Assembly: GCA_016841185.1 (NCBI GenBank)
Contig: JAENZQ010000007.1
Coordinates: 1-64,000 of the forward strand
Origin: Anaerovorax odorimutans
GTDB taxonomy: Bacteria > Bacillota > Clostridia > Peptostreptococcales > JAAYPU01
Reading direction: 5' to 3'
DNA length: 64,000 nt
The notes beneath the pieces were generated by a model. The model worked only from the letters and a program-made list of their open reading frames with translations, was not told where the DNA came from and searched no databases. Numbering within the stretch: position 1 is the first letter of the stretch; every line of letters begins with the position of its first letter. Both the position numbers and the translations under genes were made by a program. Below are positions 8,737 through 16,705 of this stretch, piece by piece.

Positions 8737-8892
8737 ATGGAATTTTGTAAATTTGATGATTGTATTTTTTATGAGAATGGAAAATGTACTTTGCAGCAAA
8801 TGCTTTTTTCATATTCACCGCATAAATCCTGTATTTATTACAGACCAAGTGAAAGTCATATACAAGAAAGCCCGGAGACATTTATTTATTAG
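8737..8892 (+). CDS. DUF1540-like cysteine-rich small protein, 51 aa
   Basis: ATG at 8737 is preceded by GGGAGGAAATAGA, an excellent ribosome site. The product has cysteines at residues 4, 9, 17 and 32 in the order CKFDDC, GKC, KSC, followed by aromatic residues. This resembles the Cx4CxYx4-5C...C pattern of DUF1540 proteins, which are often found in spore formers and may bind metal. The frame can be read from 8653, but that extension lacks a ribosome site. Function unknown. It lies convergent to the sigma-54 activator. Confidence 0.6.
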   Translation: MEFCKFDDCIFYENGKCTLQQMLFSYSPHKSCIYYRPSESHIQESPETFIY

Positions 8893-8948
8893 CACGCTTT
8901 TTCACGCTTTTTCCCGGCTGCTGAAAAAAGCAAATAGGTTTGATGTAC

Positions 8949-10718
8949 TCAGAAATTTAATTCTTTGATTTTTCTGTAAAGGGTAGATTCGCTTATTCCT
9001 AAATTCTGTGCTGTTCTGTTCTTGCCTTCAACAGAATATCCGGTTTTTTGAAGACTTTCAAGAATTACTCTCCTCTGAAAGTCATCTGTCATTTCCTTTA
9101 GAGTTTGCCCGTCCGTCACAGAAAACCTTTTTGTGTTCCTCACTCTTTCAGGCAGATTTTTAAAAAGAATCAAATCAGAACCTTCCATATTGACTGCATA
9201 CTCTACAACATTCTCTAATTCTCTCACATTCCCGGGCCATTCGTACTTTAAAAGCAAACTCAAAGCGTCCTTATGAAAGTGCCTGATCCTTTTATTTAAT
9301 TTTTTGTTGAATTTATTCAATGCGTACTCCAAAAGAATCGAGATATCTTCCTGACGGCTGCGAAGTGGCGGGATATGAATAGGTATCACATTTAATCTGA
9401 AAAACAGATCTTCCCGGAACTCATTGCTTAATATCATTTCTTCAAGATTCTTATTGGTAGCTGCTACGATTCTCACATCGACAGGAATAAACCTTGTGCC
9501 ACCAAGCCGCTGGATTTGTCTGTTCTGAATAACATGAAGCAGTTTTACCTGAAGGTGCAGGGGCATGTCCCCGATTTCATCCAAAAAAATGGTTCCCTTA
9601 TCCGCCATCTCAAATTTTCCCGGCTTACTCTTTTCAGCACCTGTAAAAGCACCCTTGTCATATCCAAAGAGCTCGCTTTCCAATAACGTCTCAGGGATCG
9701 CTCCACAGTTGACAGTTATAAATGAATTTTCTTTTCTTGGACTGGCAAAATGTATAGAACGGGCAAAAATCTCTTTTCCTGTTCCGCTTTCTCCGGTTAT
9801 AAGCACTGTAGAATTGCTGCTTGAAACCTGTAATGCCCGTTTTTTTGCTTCAGTGATCTCTTTACTGCTTCCGATAATGTCATCAAAGCAAGTAGCTTTA
9901 TTTTGATGCGTCATATGATAAATACGTGTCCTGACCTCTGAAATATCCTGAAATGATATGACGGCCCCCATAACATTATTTCTTCCCGATGCTTCATTTT
10001 TTATATCGACTATAGGCATGATGGTGCACAAAAAATGCTTTGCCGTTTTATTTTTTTCTTCATATATTTCTTCTTTGTCTTTTACGGGTATTCCGGTCCG
10101 GATCACTTTTTTAGTTTCTTCATCACACCAGATTGTGGAGAGTCTTGCTCCTGAAATATCACTTTCATATTTGCCCAACAGCTGTTTGGCCATATGGTTA
10201 CAGGACATAATCTCCAACTCTTTATTAACGGAAATAATACCATCATGAATAGATTCGATGGTTGCAGCCAGTTCATTACTGTTTTTAGTTTCGGCTAATT
10301 TGCTTGCAATGAGATACGCCATGCGATTCAAAAATAAAAATAAGTTATTTTTATTTTCAATGATTTTTCCTTTCTGTTTTTCAGTAAAAGCCACCAGCCC
10401 AATCAAACCGATTACTTTTCCTTCATATTTAATGGGACAGCACAGTTCTGCAAGCTCACCTTCCAAAGCATTATATTCCTTATCCTCGGCAGGTTCAAGA
10501 TTGATATATTCTTCCCCTGTCTTTAATAATCTGGAATAAATAAAACCGGAATTCAAATCACCATTTTCCTCAAAAGTTCCGATTTTATTTTTATAGCGGC
10601 CGGTTCCTCCGATGATTCTCATCCGGTTATCGATAATTTCCGTTTCAATTCCTAAAGCTTCGGTGATGGCTTCCGCAACCTGCACAACAGTGGTCTGGAT
10701 AACAGATAAACTATACAT
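8949..10718 (-). CDS. Sigma-54-dependent transcriptional activator (sensor-PAS-AAA-Fis)
   Basis: Enhancer-binding protein of 589 residues. Residues 1-145 form a GAF-like or ligand-sensing domain, about 150-260 a PAS domain (ESIHDGIISVNKELEI) and about 280-520 the AAA+ domain. Walker A is GESGTGKE at 309-316, and the sigma-54 contact loop GAFTGA is at 356-361. The C-terminal Fis-type helix-turn-helix contains RTAQNLGISESTLYRKIK. All residues needed for ATPase and sigma-54 remodelling are present. It is divergent from an aminotransferase gene that has a -24/-12 promoter and dyads 65-100 bp upstream, so that gene is the likely target. The sensed ligand is unknown. Confidence 0.92.
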   Translation of the reverse strand: MYSLSVIQTTVVQVAEAITEALGIETEIIDNRMRIIGGTGRYKNKIGTFEENGDLNSGFIYSRLLKTGEEYINLEPAEDKEYNALEGELAELCCPIKYEGKVIGLIGLVAFTEKQKGKIIENKNNLFLFLNRMAYLIASKLAETKNSNELAATIESIHDGIISVNKELEIMSCNHMAKQLLGKYESDISGARLSTIWCDEETKKVIRTGIPVKDKEEIYEEKNKTAKHFLCTIMPIVDIKNEASGRNNVMGAVISFQDISEVRTRIYHMTHQNKATCFDDIIGSSKEITEAKKRALQVSSSNSTVLITGESGTGKEIFARSIHFASPRKENSFITVNCGAIPETLLESELFGYDKGAFTGAEKSKPGKFEMADKGTIFLDEIGDMPLHLQVKLLHVIQNRQIQRLGGTRFIPVDVRIVAATNKNLEEMILSNEFREDLFFRLNVIPIHIPPLRSRQEDISILLEYALNKFNKKLNKRIRHFHKDALSLLLKYEWPGNVRELENVVEYAVNMEGSDLILFKNLPERVRNTKRFSVTDGQTLKEMTDDFQRRVILESLQKTGYSVEGKNRTAQNLGISESTLYRKIKELNF

Positions 10719-10873
10719 AATGTATTTCCTTTCGTATATAGATAAAGATTTATGGTCTCTGATATATGATGTTTAATCTATGATCTATGTATATAATTTA
10801 AATCCTCCTACTGTCTATATTGCTGATAACAAATAATTGATTCTATTTTCCATTCTACTCTCCCGGATTTTGA

Positions 10874-10911
10874 TTTGTCAATATTGATAAAAATTTTGCA
10901 AATTTGACAAA
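10874..10911. promoter_or_regulatory. Paired dyads, candidate upstream activator sites
   Basis: TTTGTCAAT/ATTGATAAA (10874-10891) and TTTGCAAA-TTTGACAAA (10895-10911) share TTTG(T)CAA half-sites. They lie about 65-100 bp upstream of the -24/-12 promoter, the usual distance for enhancer-binding protein sites. Two adjacent dyads would fit dimers assembling into a hexamer. Confidence 0.5.
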
Positions 10912-10972
10912 TTCAAATCTTTTATTATATGCCGCTGAAACTAAAATCCCTTAAAATCAGTGATTTTTGGGT

Positions 10973-10989
10973 TTGGCATAACTTTTGCT
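10973..10989 (+). promoter_or_regulatory. Sigma-54 (-24/-12) promoter of the aminotransferase operon
   Basis: TTGGCATAACTTTTGCT matches the consensus TTGGCAC-N5-TTGCT at nearly all positions. The invariant GG (10975-10976) and GC (10987-10988) are exactly 12 bases apart. It is 41 bases upstream of the aminotransferase ATG and faces it. Confidence 0.85.
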
Positions 10990-11029
10990 GAAATAAATAA
11001 TACCCTCTCTTGAAAGGAGATTAAAAAAG

Positions 11030-12379
11030 ATGATTAACAGAGAAAAGCTCCGAAAGCAATATAAAAAGGAAATGGATTATTTTGAAAAAAACAATCCAAA
11101 GTCCCGAGACCTTTATTTTAAGGCGAAAAAAAGTCTCCTCCAAGGTGTTCCTATGAATTGGATGGTTAAGTGGGCAGGGAGTTACCCTATTTCCGTCATG
11201 GAAGCAAAAGGGGCTCATTTTATCGATGCTGACGGTCATGATATCATTGATTTTTGTCTGGGTGATACCGGCTCTATGACCGGCCATGCCCCTGACCCAT
11301 CTGTGAAAGCTATTATTGACCGTGTAAAAAAAGGAGTCACTTTCATGCTTCCGACAGAAGATGCAATTTCTGTAGGTGAGGAACTGCAAAGAAGATTCGG
11401 GCTTCCTTATTGGCAGTTTACAACTTCCGCAACAGATGCCAACAGATTTTCTTTAAGACTGGCCAGAATGATTACCAAAAGGCCTAAAATACTGGTCTAT
11501 AACTGGTGCTATCACGGAAGCGTTGATGAAACTTTTGCAACCATAGATGCCAATGGTAATGTGGGGCCAAGAGAAGGCAACATCGGCCCGCAGGTTGATC
11601 CTTCCCAGACTACAAAAGTGGTGGAATGGAATGATATTGATGCTTTGGAAGCTGCATTGAAAGAAGAAGACGTAGCCGCAGTTCTTGCCGAACCTGTCAT
11701 GACAAATATAGGTATCGTCCATCCGGAACCCGGATACCATGATGCCTTAAGAAAATTAACCAAAAAATACGGCACTATTTTGATCATCGACGAGACACAT
11801 ACCATTTGCACAGGCCCGGGCGGGTATACTGCTGCCAAAGGATTAAAACCTGATATGCTGACAATAGGAAAAGCAATCGCCAGCGGTATTCCTTCAGCTG
11901 TTTACGGAATGAGCGAGGATCTGGCTGAAAAGGCAATTGATTCCATTGACCTTGAACATTGTGATGTCGGTGGGATCGGCGGTACCTTAGCCGGTAATGC
12001 ACTTACCATGGCAGCCATGCGGGCAACTTTAGACAATGTCCTGACGCAGGAATTCTTTAACCGAAATATTCCTCTTGCCTCCAGATTCAATGAAGGTGTA
12101 CAAAATGTCATCAAAGAATTTGACTTGCCGTGGAATTCTACTCAATTGGGCTGTAGAACGGAATACTGGTTCAGAAAGAAACCTGCTGAAAATGGAGCTC
12201 AGGCAGCAGCTGCATGTGATTTTGAGCTTGAACAGTATATGCATCTGGCAACCCTTAATAGAGGCATTCTGATGACACCATTCCATAACATGGCCTTGAT
12301 TGCTGCCCAAACCACGGTTGAAGATATCGATAAGCATACCGAAGCTTTCAGAGAAATGGTACAGAATATTTTAGATTGA
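11030..12379 (+). CDS. Class-III PLP-dependent aminotransferase
   Basis: A 449-residue fold-type I enzyme of the class-III group, close in plan to glutamate-1-semialdehyde aminomutase and beta-amino-acid aminotransferases. YNWCYHGSVDE is the phosphate-binding region, LIIDETHT carries the PLP-nitrogen aspartate (Asp254), and MLTIGKAIASG carries the Schiff-base lysine (Lys281). It is unlikely to be HemL because no haem genes are nearby and it is driven by a sigma-54 promoter with a dedicated activator, a pattern typical of amino-acid catabolism. The substrate cannot be told from sequence; an omega- or beta-amino acid is my best guess. AAAGGAGA precedes the ATG. Confidence 0.88.
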   Translation: MINREKLRKQYKKEMDYFEKNNPKSRDLYFKAKKSLLQGVPMNWMVKWAGSYPISVMEAKGAHFIDADGHDIIDFCLGDTGSMTGHAPDPSVKAIIDRVKKGVTFMLPTEDAISVGEELQRRFGLPYWQFTTSATDANRFSLRLARMITKRPKILVYNWCYHGSVDETFATIDANGNVGPREGNIGPQVDPSQTTKVVEWNDIDALEAALKEEDVAAVLAEPVMTNIGIVHPEPGYHDALRKLTKKYGTILIIDETHTICTGPGGYTAAKGLKPDMLTIGKAIASGIPSAVYGMSEDLAEKAIDSIDLEHCDVGGIGGTLAGNALTMAAMRATLDNVLTQEFFNRNIPLASRFNEGVQNVIKEFDLPWNSTQLGCRTEYWFRKKPAENGAQAAAACDFELEQYMHLATLNRGILMTPFHNMALIAAQTTVEDIDKHTEAFREMVQNILD

Positions 12380-12511
12380 TTTCCAATGTCTTTGAAACAA
12401 GATATAATTAAATTACTCGTAAAAAGATTCATGAGCAGAAAAAATAACAAAAGGAAAAAAAGAAACATATGATGTCTCAAAAGTGAACATCTTTTTTAAG
12501 GGAGTGATGAG

Positions 12512-13285
12512 ATGAGTGCGTTTATAGATAAAGTGGTTTTGATTACAGGTGGAAGCAGTGGTATAGGAAAAGCAACTGCCGAAAAGTTCGCTCAGGAGGG
12601 TGCAGCCGTTTTCATTTGCGGCAGAAACGGCGAAAAATTATTAAAAACTGAAAATGAATTTTATAATAAAGGCCTGCTGCTGCAAACAATTCCGGGGGAT
12701 ATTTCAAAAATTTGTCAATGCAAAAAAATCATAGATCAGGTGGTTGGGATTAGAAAAAAAATTGATATTCTGGTTAATTGTGCAGGTGTTTACATAGAGG
12801 GAAAATCGGATGCCATGACGGAAGAAATGTGGGATACCGTTATAAATACAAACCTGAAAGGTACATTCTTCATGACGAGATATGCAATACCCTTCCTGGA
12901 ACAAAGCAAGGGATGTATTGTAAATGTCTCTTCTGATTCAGGGCTTGTGGGCAACACAGAAGCTGCTGTCTATTGCGCTTCGAAAGGCGGCGTTACGTTA
13001 TTGACCAAAGCCCTCGCTGTAGAACTGCTGAAAAGAAATATCCGGGTCAATGCAGTCTGTCCCGGTGAAGTAGACACCCCCATGTTAGATAAATATATTG
13101 AGGAAAGGGGTATAAATAAAAAAGATTATCTCGCTCAAACTCTCGAACATTATCCTGCAGGAACCGGCCGATTCATAAAACCGGAAGAAGTAGCAGATGC
13201 TATTGTCTTTCTCGCATCCCCTAAAAATAAAGCTATAAATGGAGCTTGCTTTTCTATTGACTTTGGTTTGACCTCAGGGTATTGA
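12512..13285 (+). CDS. SDR-family oxidoreductase
   Basis: Classical short-chain dehydrogenase/reductase of 257 residues. The NAD(P)-binding motif is TGGSSGIG (12-19), NCAG is at about 89-92, the catalytic Ser is in NVSSDSG, and Tyr154 and Lys158 are in YCASKGG. The C-terminus (GACFSIDFGLTSGY) is typical of the glucose/3-oxoacyl-ACP reductase-like subgroup. It lies 132 bases downstream of the aminotransferase with no clear terminator between, and has a good ribosome site (GGGAGTGATGAG). It is therefore probably co-transcribed and may reduce the keto or aldehyde product (inference). Confidence 0.88.
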   Translation: MSAFIDKVVLITGGSSGIGKATAEKFAQEGAAVFICGRNGEKLLKTENEFYNKGLLLQTIPGDISKICQCKKIIDQVVGIRKKIDILVNCAGVYIEGKSDAMTEEMWDTVINTNLKGTFFMTRYAIPFLEQSKGCIVNVSSDSGLVGNTEAAVYCASKGGVTLLTKALAVELLKRNIRVNAVCPGEVDTPMLDKYIEERGINKKDYLAQTLEHYPAGTGRFIKPEEVADAIVFLASPKNKAINGACFSIDFGLTSGY

Positions 13286-13364
13286 ATATAAAGAGATTAA
13301 AATTCTTTTATATTAGAAAAAAATGCTTAGTGAATAATGAAATTTTAGATGAAAAACGAGTGCA

Positions 13365-13396
13365 GAGATTTTGCCAGCAGGCAAAATCTCCTTTCA
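13365..13396 (+). terminator. Hairpin terminator downstream of the SDR gene
   Basis: GAGATTTTGCC-AGCA-GGCAAAATCTC has a perfect 11-bp stem and tetraloop but only a short U-rich tail (CTTTC). It lies between convergent genes. Confidence 0.6.
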
Positions 13397-13466
13397 TTAC
13401 CGGAATCCGTTTTTCCTGATTGGAGCCGGATAGGTAGATATTTTTTAGATATTAGATTTGAACAAA

Positions 13467-13925
13467 TTAGTCTTTCAGCTCTAATTTAAATGAATCGATT
13501 TTTCCGTCTACATTAATCCTGACATCTATTATATCTTCCGGCCCTTCGATAATATCAATGTCTCCACCTGTTTGCGCACCTCGCATGGTTATGATCAGAG
13601 GTTCATTCTTGCTGCTTTCAAAAATTTCTTCAATGCTTTTTCCTGATGAAGTATCGCCTACGCTGTAGGTGATATACTCCGCATCTGCCAAATCCTCCGA
13701 CTTTCCTTTATACTTAAGTGTAATAACAAATACTTTGTCTGCTTTTTGCAGACTTTTTCCATCTTCAACAGATTCTTTAATAACTGCTCCCATCAGGTAT
13801 TCGACCATCCATTCATTTCCCTCACCGATATATAACCGCTGAATGATTTCTTGTTCCGAATTATTCATGCATCCTGAAATCAATATGACCCCGATAATAA
13901 AAATTATTATTATTCCCTTTTTCAT
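13467..13925 (-). CDS. Uncharacterised lipoprotein, 152 aa
   Basis: N-terminal MKKG, a hydrophobic stretch and lipobox ISGC predict a lipid-anchored extracellular protein. The mature part (SEQEIIQRLYIGEGNEWMVEYLM...) is acidic and beta-rich, in the style of small Firmicute lipoproteins with an immunoglobulin-like domain. No enzyme motif was found. Monocistronic. Confidence 0.75.
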   Translation of the reverse strand: MKKGIIIIFIIGVILISGCMNNSEQEIIQRLYIGEGNEWMVEYLMGAVIKESVEDGKSLQKADKVFVITLKYKGKSEDLADAEYITYSVGDTSSGKSIEEIFESSKNEPLIITMRGAQTGGDIDIIEGPEDIIDVRINVDGKIDSFKLELKD

Positions 13926-14071
13926 TTATGTTCTCCTTGATTGAAGCGGAATTGAGAGCATAAATATTATATCATATTTTTTGGTAATTTATGGTATAAT
14001 ATTTATTGCTTAATCATCCGTTACGTTACGCCCCAAGGATATTGAACTTATAAATCAATGGAGGTATGGAC

Positions 14072-14938
14072 ATGCCTGAAACCACCGCAATAGTATACTT
14101 TTCCGGGACCGGTAATACCGAAGCAGTTGCCGGCTTTATAGAAAATTCAATAAAAAGATACTTCAATGTAGAGGCTTTTAAAATAGAGGACATTACAAAA
14201 AGAAAAGTAGATTTCGATTTTAAAAAGTTTCATATGATTGGAATCGGCTATCCCATATACGGCTTCAATGCTCCCAGAATTGTTTTTGATTTCATTGAAC
14301 ATCTTCCCGTCTCTAAAATGATAAACGCTTTTGTTTTCTCAACCTGTGCAGGGCCTTTGTATTTTAATGATATTGCTTCATACAAAGTTAAAAGGTTGCT
14401 TGAAAGCAAAGGTTTTAATGTATTTTACGAGCGACAATTCTATATGCCTGCCAATATTGCATTGAAGTACAATGACGAAGTTTCAAAACAGTTATGCAAT
14501 GCTGCTGCAGACAAATCGAAAATAATGGCGGAGGAAATAAGTAATAAGCTTGTCAGGAGCAGAAGAGATAAGATAGGCCCTATGCTTATATCATGGCTTT
14601 ATGCAATAGAAAAAAGAGCATGGAAAATGATTCCGAAAGATTTTTTAGTCCTCGAAACATGCACAAAATGCAAGAAGTGCATTCAAGCATGCCCCTTAGA
14701 TAATATTTCACTGTCACAGAATAAAATATCATTCGGCGATAACTGTTTAGCATGCTACAGATGCGTCTACTCATGTCCAGCCAGAGCGATTACTGCCAAA
14801 AAATATAAATTCGCCATATTCAAAGACGGGTATGATATTAAGCAGATCATTAATAATGACAATTTAAAAGGAAATTTCATCACTGAAAAAACCCGAGGCT
14901 ATTATAAAATATTCAGAAATTACCTGTTTAAAGAATAA
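14072..14938 (+). CDS. EFR1-type flavodoxin-ferredoxin fusion protein
   Basis: Electron-transfer protein of 288 residues. An N-terminal flavodoxin domain has the FMN phosphate loop FSGTGNTE and GYPIYGFNAP. A C-terminal bacterial ferredoxin domain has two CxxCxxCxxxCP motifs (CTKCKKCIQACP and CLACYRCVYSCP) for two [4Fe-4S] clusters. Such proteins are common in strict anaerobes and link ferredoxin pools to unknown partners. The frame opens at ATG 14066, but GGAGGT abuts that codon, so ATG 14072 with a 6-base spacing is preferred. Confidence 0.9.
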   Translation: MPETTAIVYFSGTGNTEAVAGFIENSIKRYFNVEAFKIEDITKRKVDFDFKKFHMIGIGYPIYGFNAPRIVFDFIEHLPVSKMINAFVFSTCAGPLYFNDIASYKVKRLLESKGFNVFYERQFYMPANIALKYNDEVSKQLCNAAADKSKIMAEEISNKLVRSRRDKIGPMLISWLYAIEKRAWKMIPKDFLVLETCTKCKKCIQACPLDNISLSQNKISFGDNCLACYRCVYSCPARAITAKKYKFAIFKDGYDIKQIINNDNLKGNFITEKTRGYYKIFRNYLFKE

Positions 14939-14965
14939 AAACCTTTTTTTATTTAAGGTTTATTC
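14938..14965. terminator. Short hairpin between convergent genes
   Basis: AAACCTT, a T-rich loop and AAGGTTT lie exactly between the EFR1 stop and the regulator stop. The stem is short, so function is uncertain. Confidence 0.35.
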
Positions 14966-15454
14966 TTTGGTCATATTATTGTTAGTAGTTCTAAATCTCC
15001 AATTAAGGCAGATCGTGACCGCAACTATCACAAATGTCCCTCCATATATAATAACAGTTTTTCCAAACATTATATGTCCGTTCCCATGATCAGGAAACAT
15101 CACATATTTTCCAATCATGAATACAACAATAATGGAAAGAAAGGCCACCAAAACACTAATAATTAAAAATTGGCGATTTCGGGTAAGCGCCTGTTGGTTC
15201 AATATATTTTTCTGTTGCCGTTCCAGCATAGATGTTTTTATCATCAAATCGTCAGTTGCACTTGGCTTCAAAAGATAATCTGTATTTGTGTCAAATATTT
15301 CAGCTAATTTAACGATCTTATCCAACTCCGGAGTTGCTTGATTTGATTCCCATTTTGATATTGATTGCCTGGTAACGCCTAATTGTTCCGAAAGTTCTTC
15401 TTGTGAAAGTCCATTTGTCTTTCTTAGTTTCTGAATTTTTTCTGATAAATCCAT
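14960..15454 (-). CDS. XRE-family regulator with C-terminal membrane helices
   Basis: Residues 5-60 are a Cro/C1 helix-turn-helix (LRKTNGLSQEELSEQLGVTRQSISKWESNQATPELDKI), followed by the LAEIFDTNTDYLL motif common in Firmicutes. The remainder has two hydrophobic segments, FLIISVLVAFLSIIVVFMIG and VIIYGGTFVIVAVTICL, so it is probably membrane-tethered. Similar proteins are poorly characterised. It has a good ribosome site (AGGAGGTTATCAAG) and stands alone. Confidence 0.85.
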   Translation of the reverse strand: MDLSEKIQKLRKTNGLSQEELSEQLGVTRQSISKWESNQATPELDKIVKLAEIFDTNTDYLLKPSATDDLMIKTSMLERQQKNILNQQALTRNRQFLIISVLVAFLSIIVVFMIGKYVMFPDHGNGHIMFGKTVIIYGGTFVIVAVTICLNWRFRTTNNNMTKE

Positions 15455-15640
15455 CTTGATAACCTCCTATTGATTTGTTTTGTTTTTAGTGTAAAACAAA
15501 AATCAGAAGCATGTCTATCAACTAATCATGGAAATATGTCAACTATGGGTTGCGATTAGATGCAATTATCAAATAAAAATCATTTAGATAGGCAAATAAT
15601 TAATTTAAGACAAGGGACAAGCGAAACGTGCCTCGTCCTG

Positions 15641-16423
15641 TTAATTATTTTTTTTAGCTTGCATGAGTGAAAATTTATCTGCAATCTTTCCAACAATTCT
15701 TTTCAGAATACCAAGGTTTGTATCATAATAGTATTGAGAATCGAACCATCCCTGTTTCTTATAATACTGATAATCCTTAACAAATTCTTTGCTGGGATTA
15801 TTTTTATGAAAAGTCCTGATTAATCTAAACATGAACAAACGCTTGAATGAAGGCACTGGGGGTTTTTCAGCAGTCAGCACTTTGGAGAAAGTTCGTGCCC
15901 TTTTATTTAGCTCTGCATTAATCTTTTCTGTTTTCCGTTTCATTACTTCATTAACAGGCAATGTGAAACAAGCTCCTTTACAAACATCAAAACCCCAAAA
16001 ACTTCCTAAAGAATTCAAATATTTTAATATGCTCTTACCTCCATATGCCCCCTCTACAATTATTGGAATCCAGGCTCTATGAAAGAAACAAGGCCTATGA
16101 AAAACGTATGCCAAACGGTCAAAAAAAATTTTTGTAATAGAAGAAACCTGCAGTGAGTAGTTCGGAGAAGCAATAATAATACCATCCGCCTCTTTCATTT
16201 TATTAAAGAGAATAGAAATATCATCTTTAAGGGGACAGTATTCCTCTCCTTTTTTGAGACAAGCTTCACAGCCTGTGCAGGTATTTATATTGTAATCTTT
16301 CAAATAGACATATTCTATATCAGCATTAACAAACTTATTAATATTTTCTCCAAACATTTTTGCAACTTTTTGTGTTCTTCCGGACTTTCTCGGACTCCCT
16401 ATAATAGCTGTTATTTTCTTCAT
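15641..16423 (-). CDS. Flavodoxin-family (iron-sulfur flavoprotein-like) oxidoreductase
   Basis: FMN-binding NADPH-dependent reductase-like protein of 260 residues. GSPRKSGRTQKV is the FMN phosphate loop and SPNYSLQVSS the isoalloxazine-binding segment. The compact cysteine motif CTGCEACLKKGEEYC resembles the [4Fe-4S] site of archaeal/clostridial Isf proteins. The C-terminal 80 residues are basic and aromatic, longer than in minimal Isf. It may transfer electrons from ferredoxin to an unknown acceptor. Confidence 0.85.
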   Translation of the reverse strand: MKKITAIIGSPRKSGRTQKVAKMFGENINKFVNADIEYVYLKDYNINTCTGCEACLKKGEEYCPLKDDISILFNKMKEADGIIIASPNYSLQVSSITKIFFDRLAYVFHRPCFFHRAWIPIIVEGAYGGKSILKYLNSLGSFWGFDVCKGACFTLPVNEVMKRKTEKINAELNKRARTFSKVLTAEKPPVPSFKRLFMFRLIRTFHKNNPSKEFVKDYQYYKKQGWFDSQYYYDTNLGILKRIVGKIADKFSLMQAKKNN

Positions 16424-16609
16424 GACTGTTTACCCTCCATTACTTCAAGTTATCTTATATGTTCATTTATTGTAATTATATACAAGTTACTACAAAAAGC
16501 CAAAAGTTATACAAGAAACCAGCAGGACTAATGTCTAAAAAACTCTTTTTGAATACCCAATTTCATCTGTCACCCCCAAAAATATATAGGTAATAATAAA
16601 AAACAATTT

Positions 16610-16642
16610 AAAAAACCTACTAAATATTTAGCAGGTCTTTTT
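16610..16642 (-). terminator. Terminator downstream of the AOR gene
   Basis: Minus strand ACCTGCTAAAT/ATTTAGTAGGT followed by TTTTTT, with one mismatch in 11 pairs. It ends the GntR-FeS-AOR operon. Confidence 0.7.
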
Positions 16643-16705
16643 CAGTATCATTAATTTCCCAACAACCCTCATTAGGGATATATTATACATCATAATATCA
16701 AATAT

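Noticed and set aside
11030-12379. Assignment as glutamate-1-semialdehyde aminomutase (hemL)
   Set aside because: Only the general fold motifs agree. The sigma-54 promoter, the activator and the SDR partner indicate catabolism, and no haem genes are nearby.
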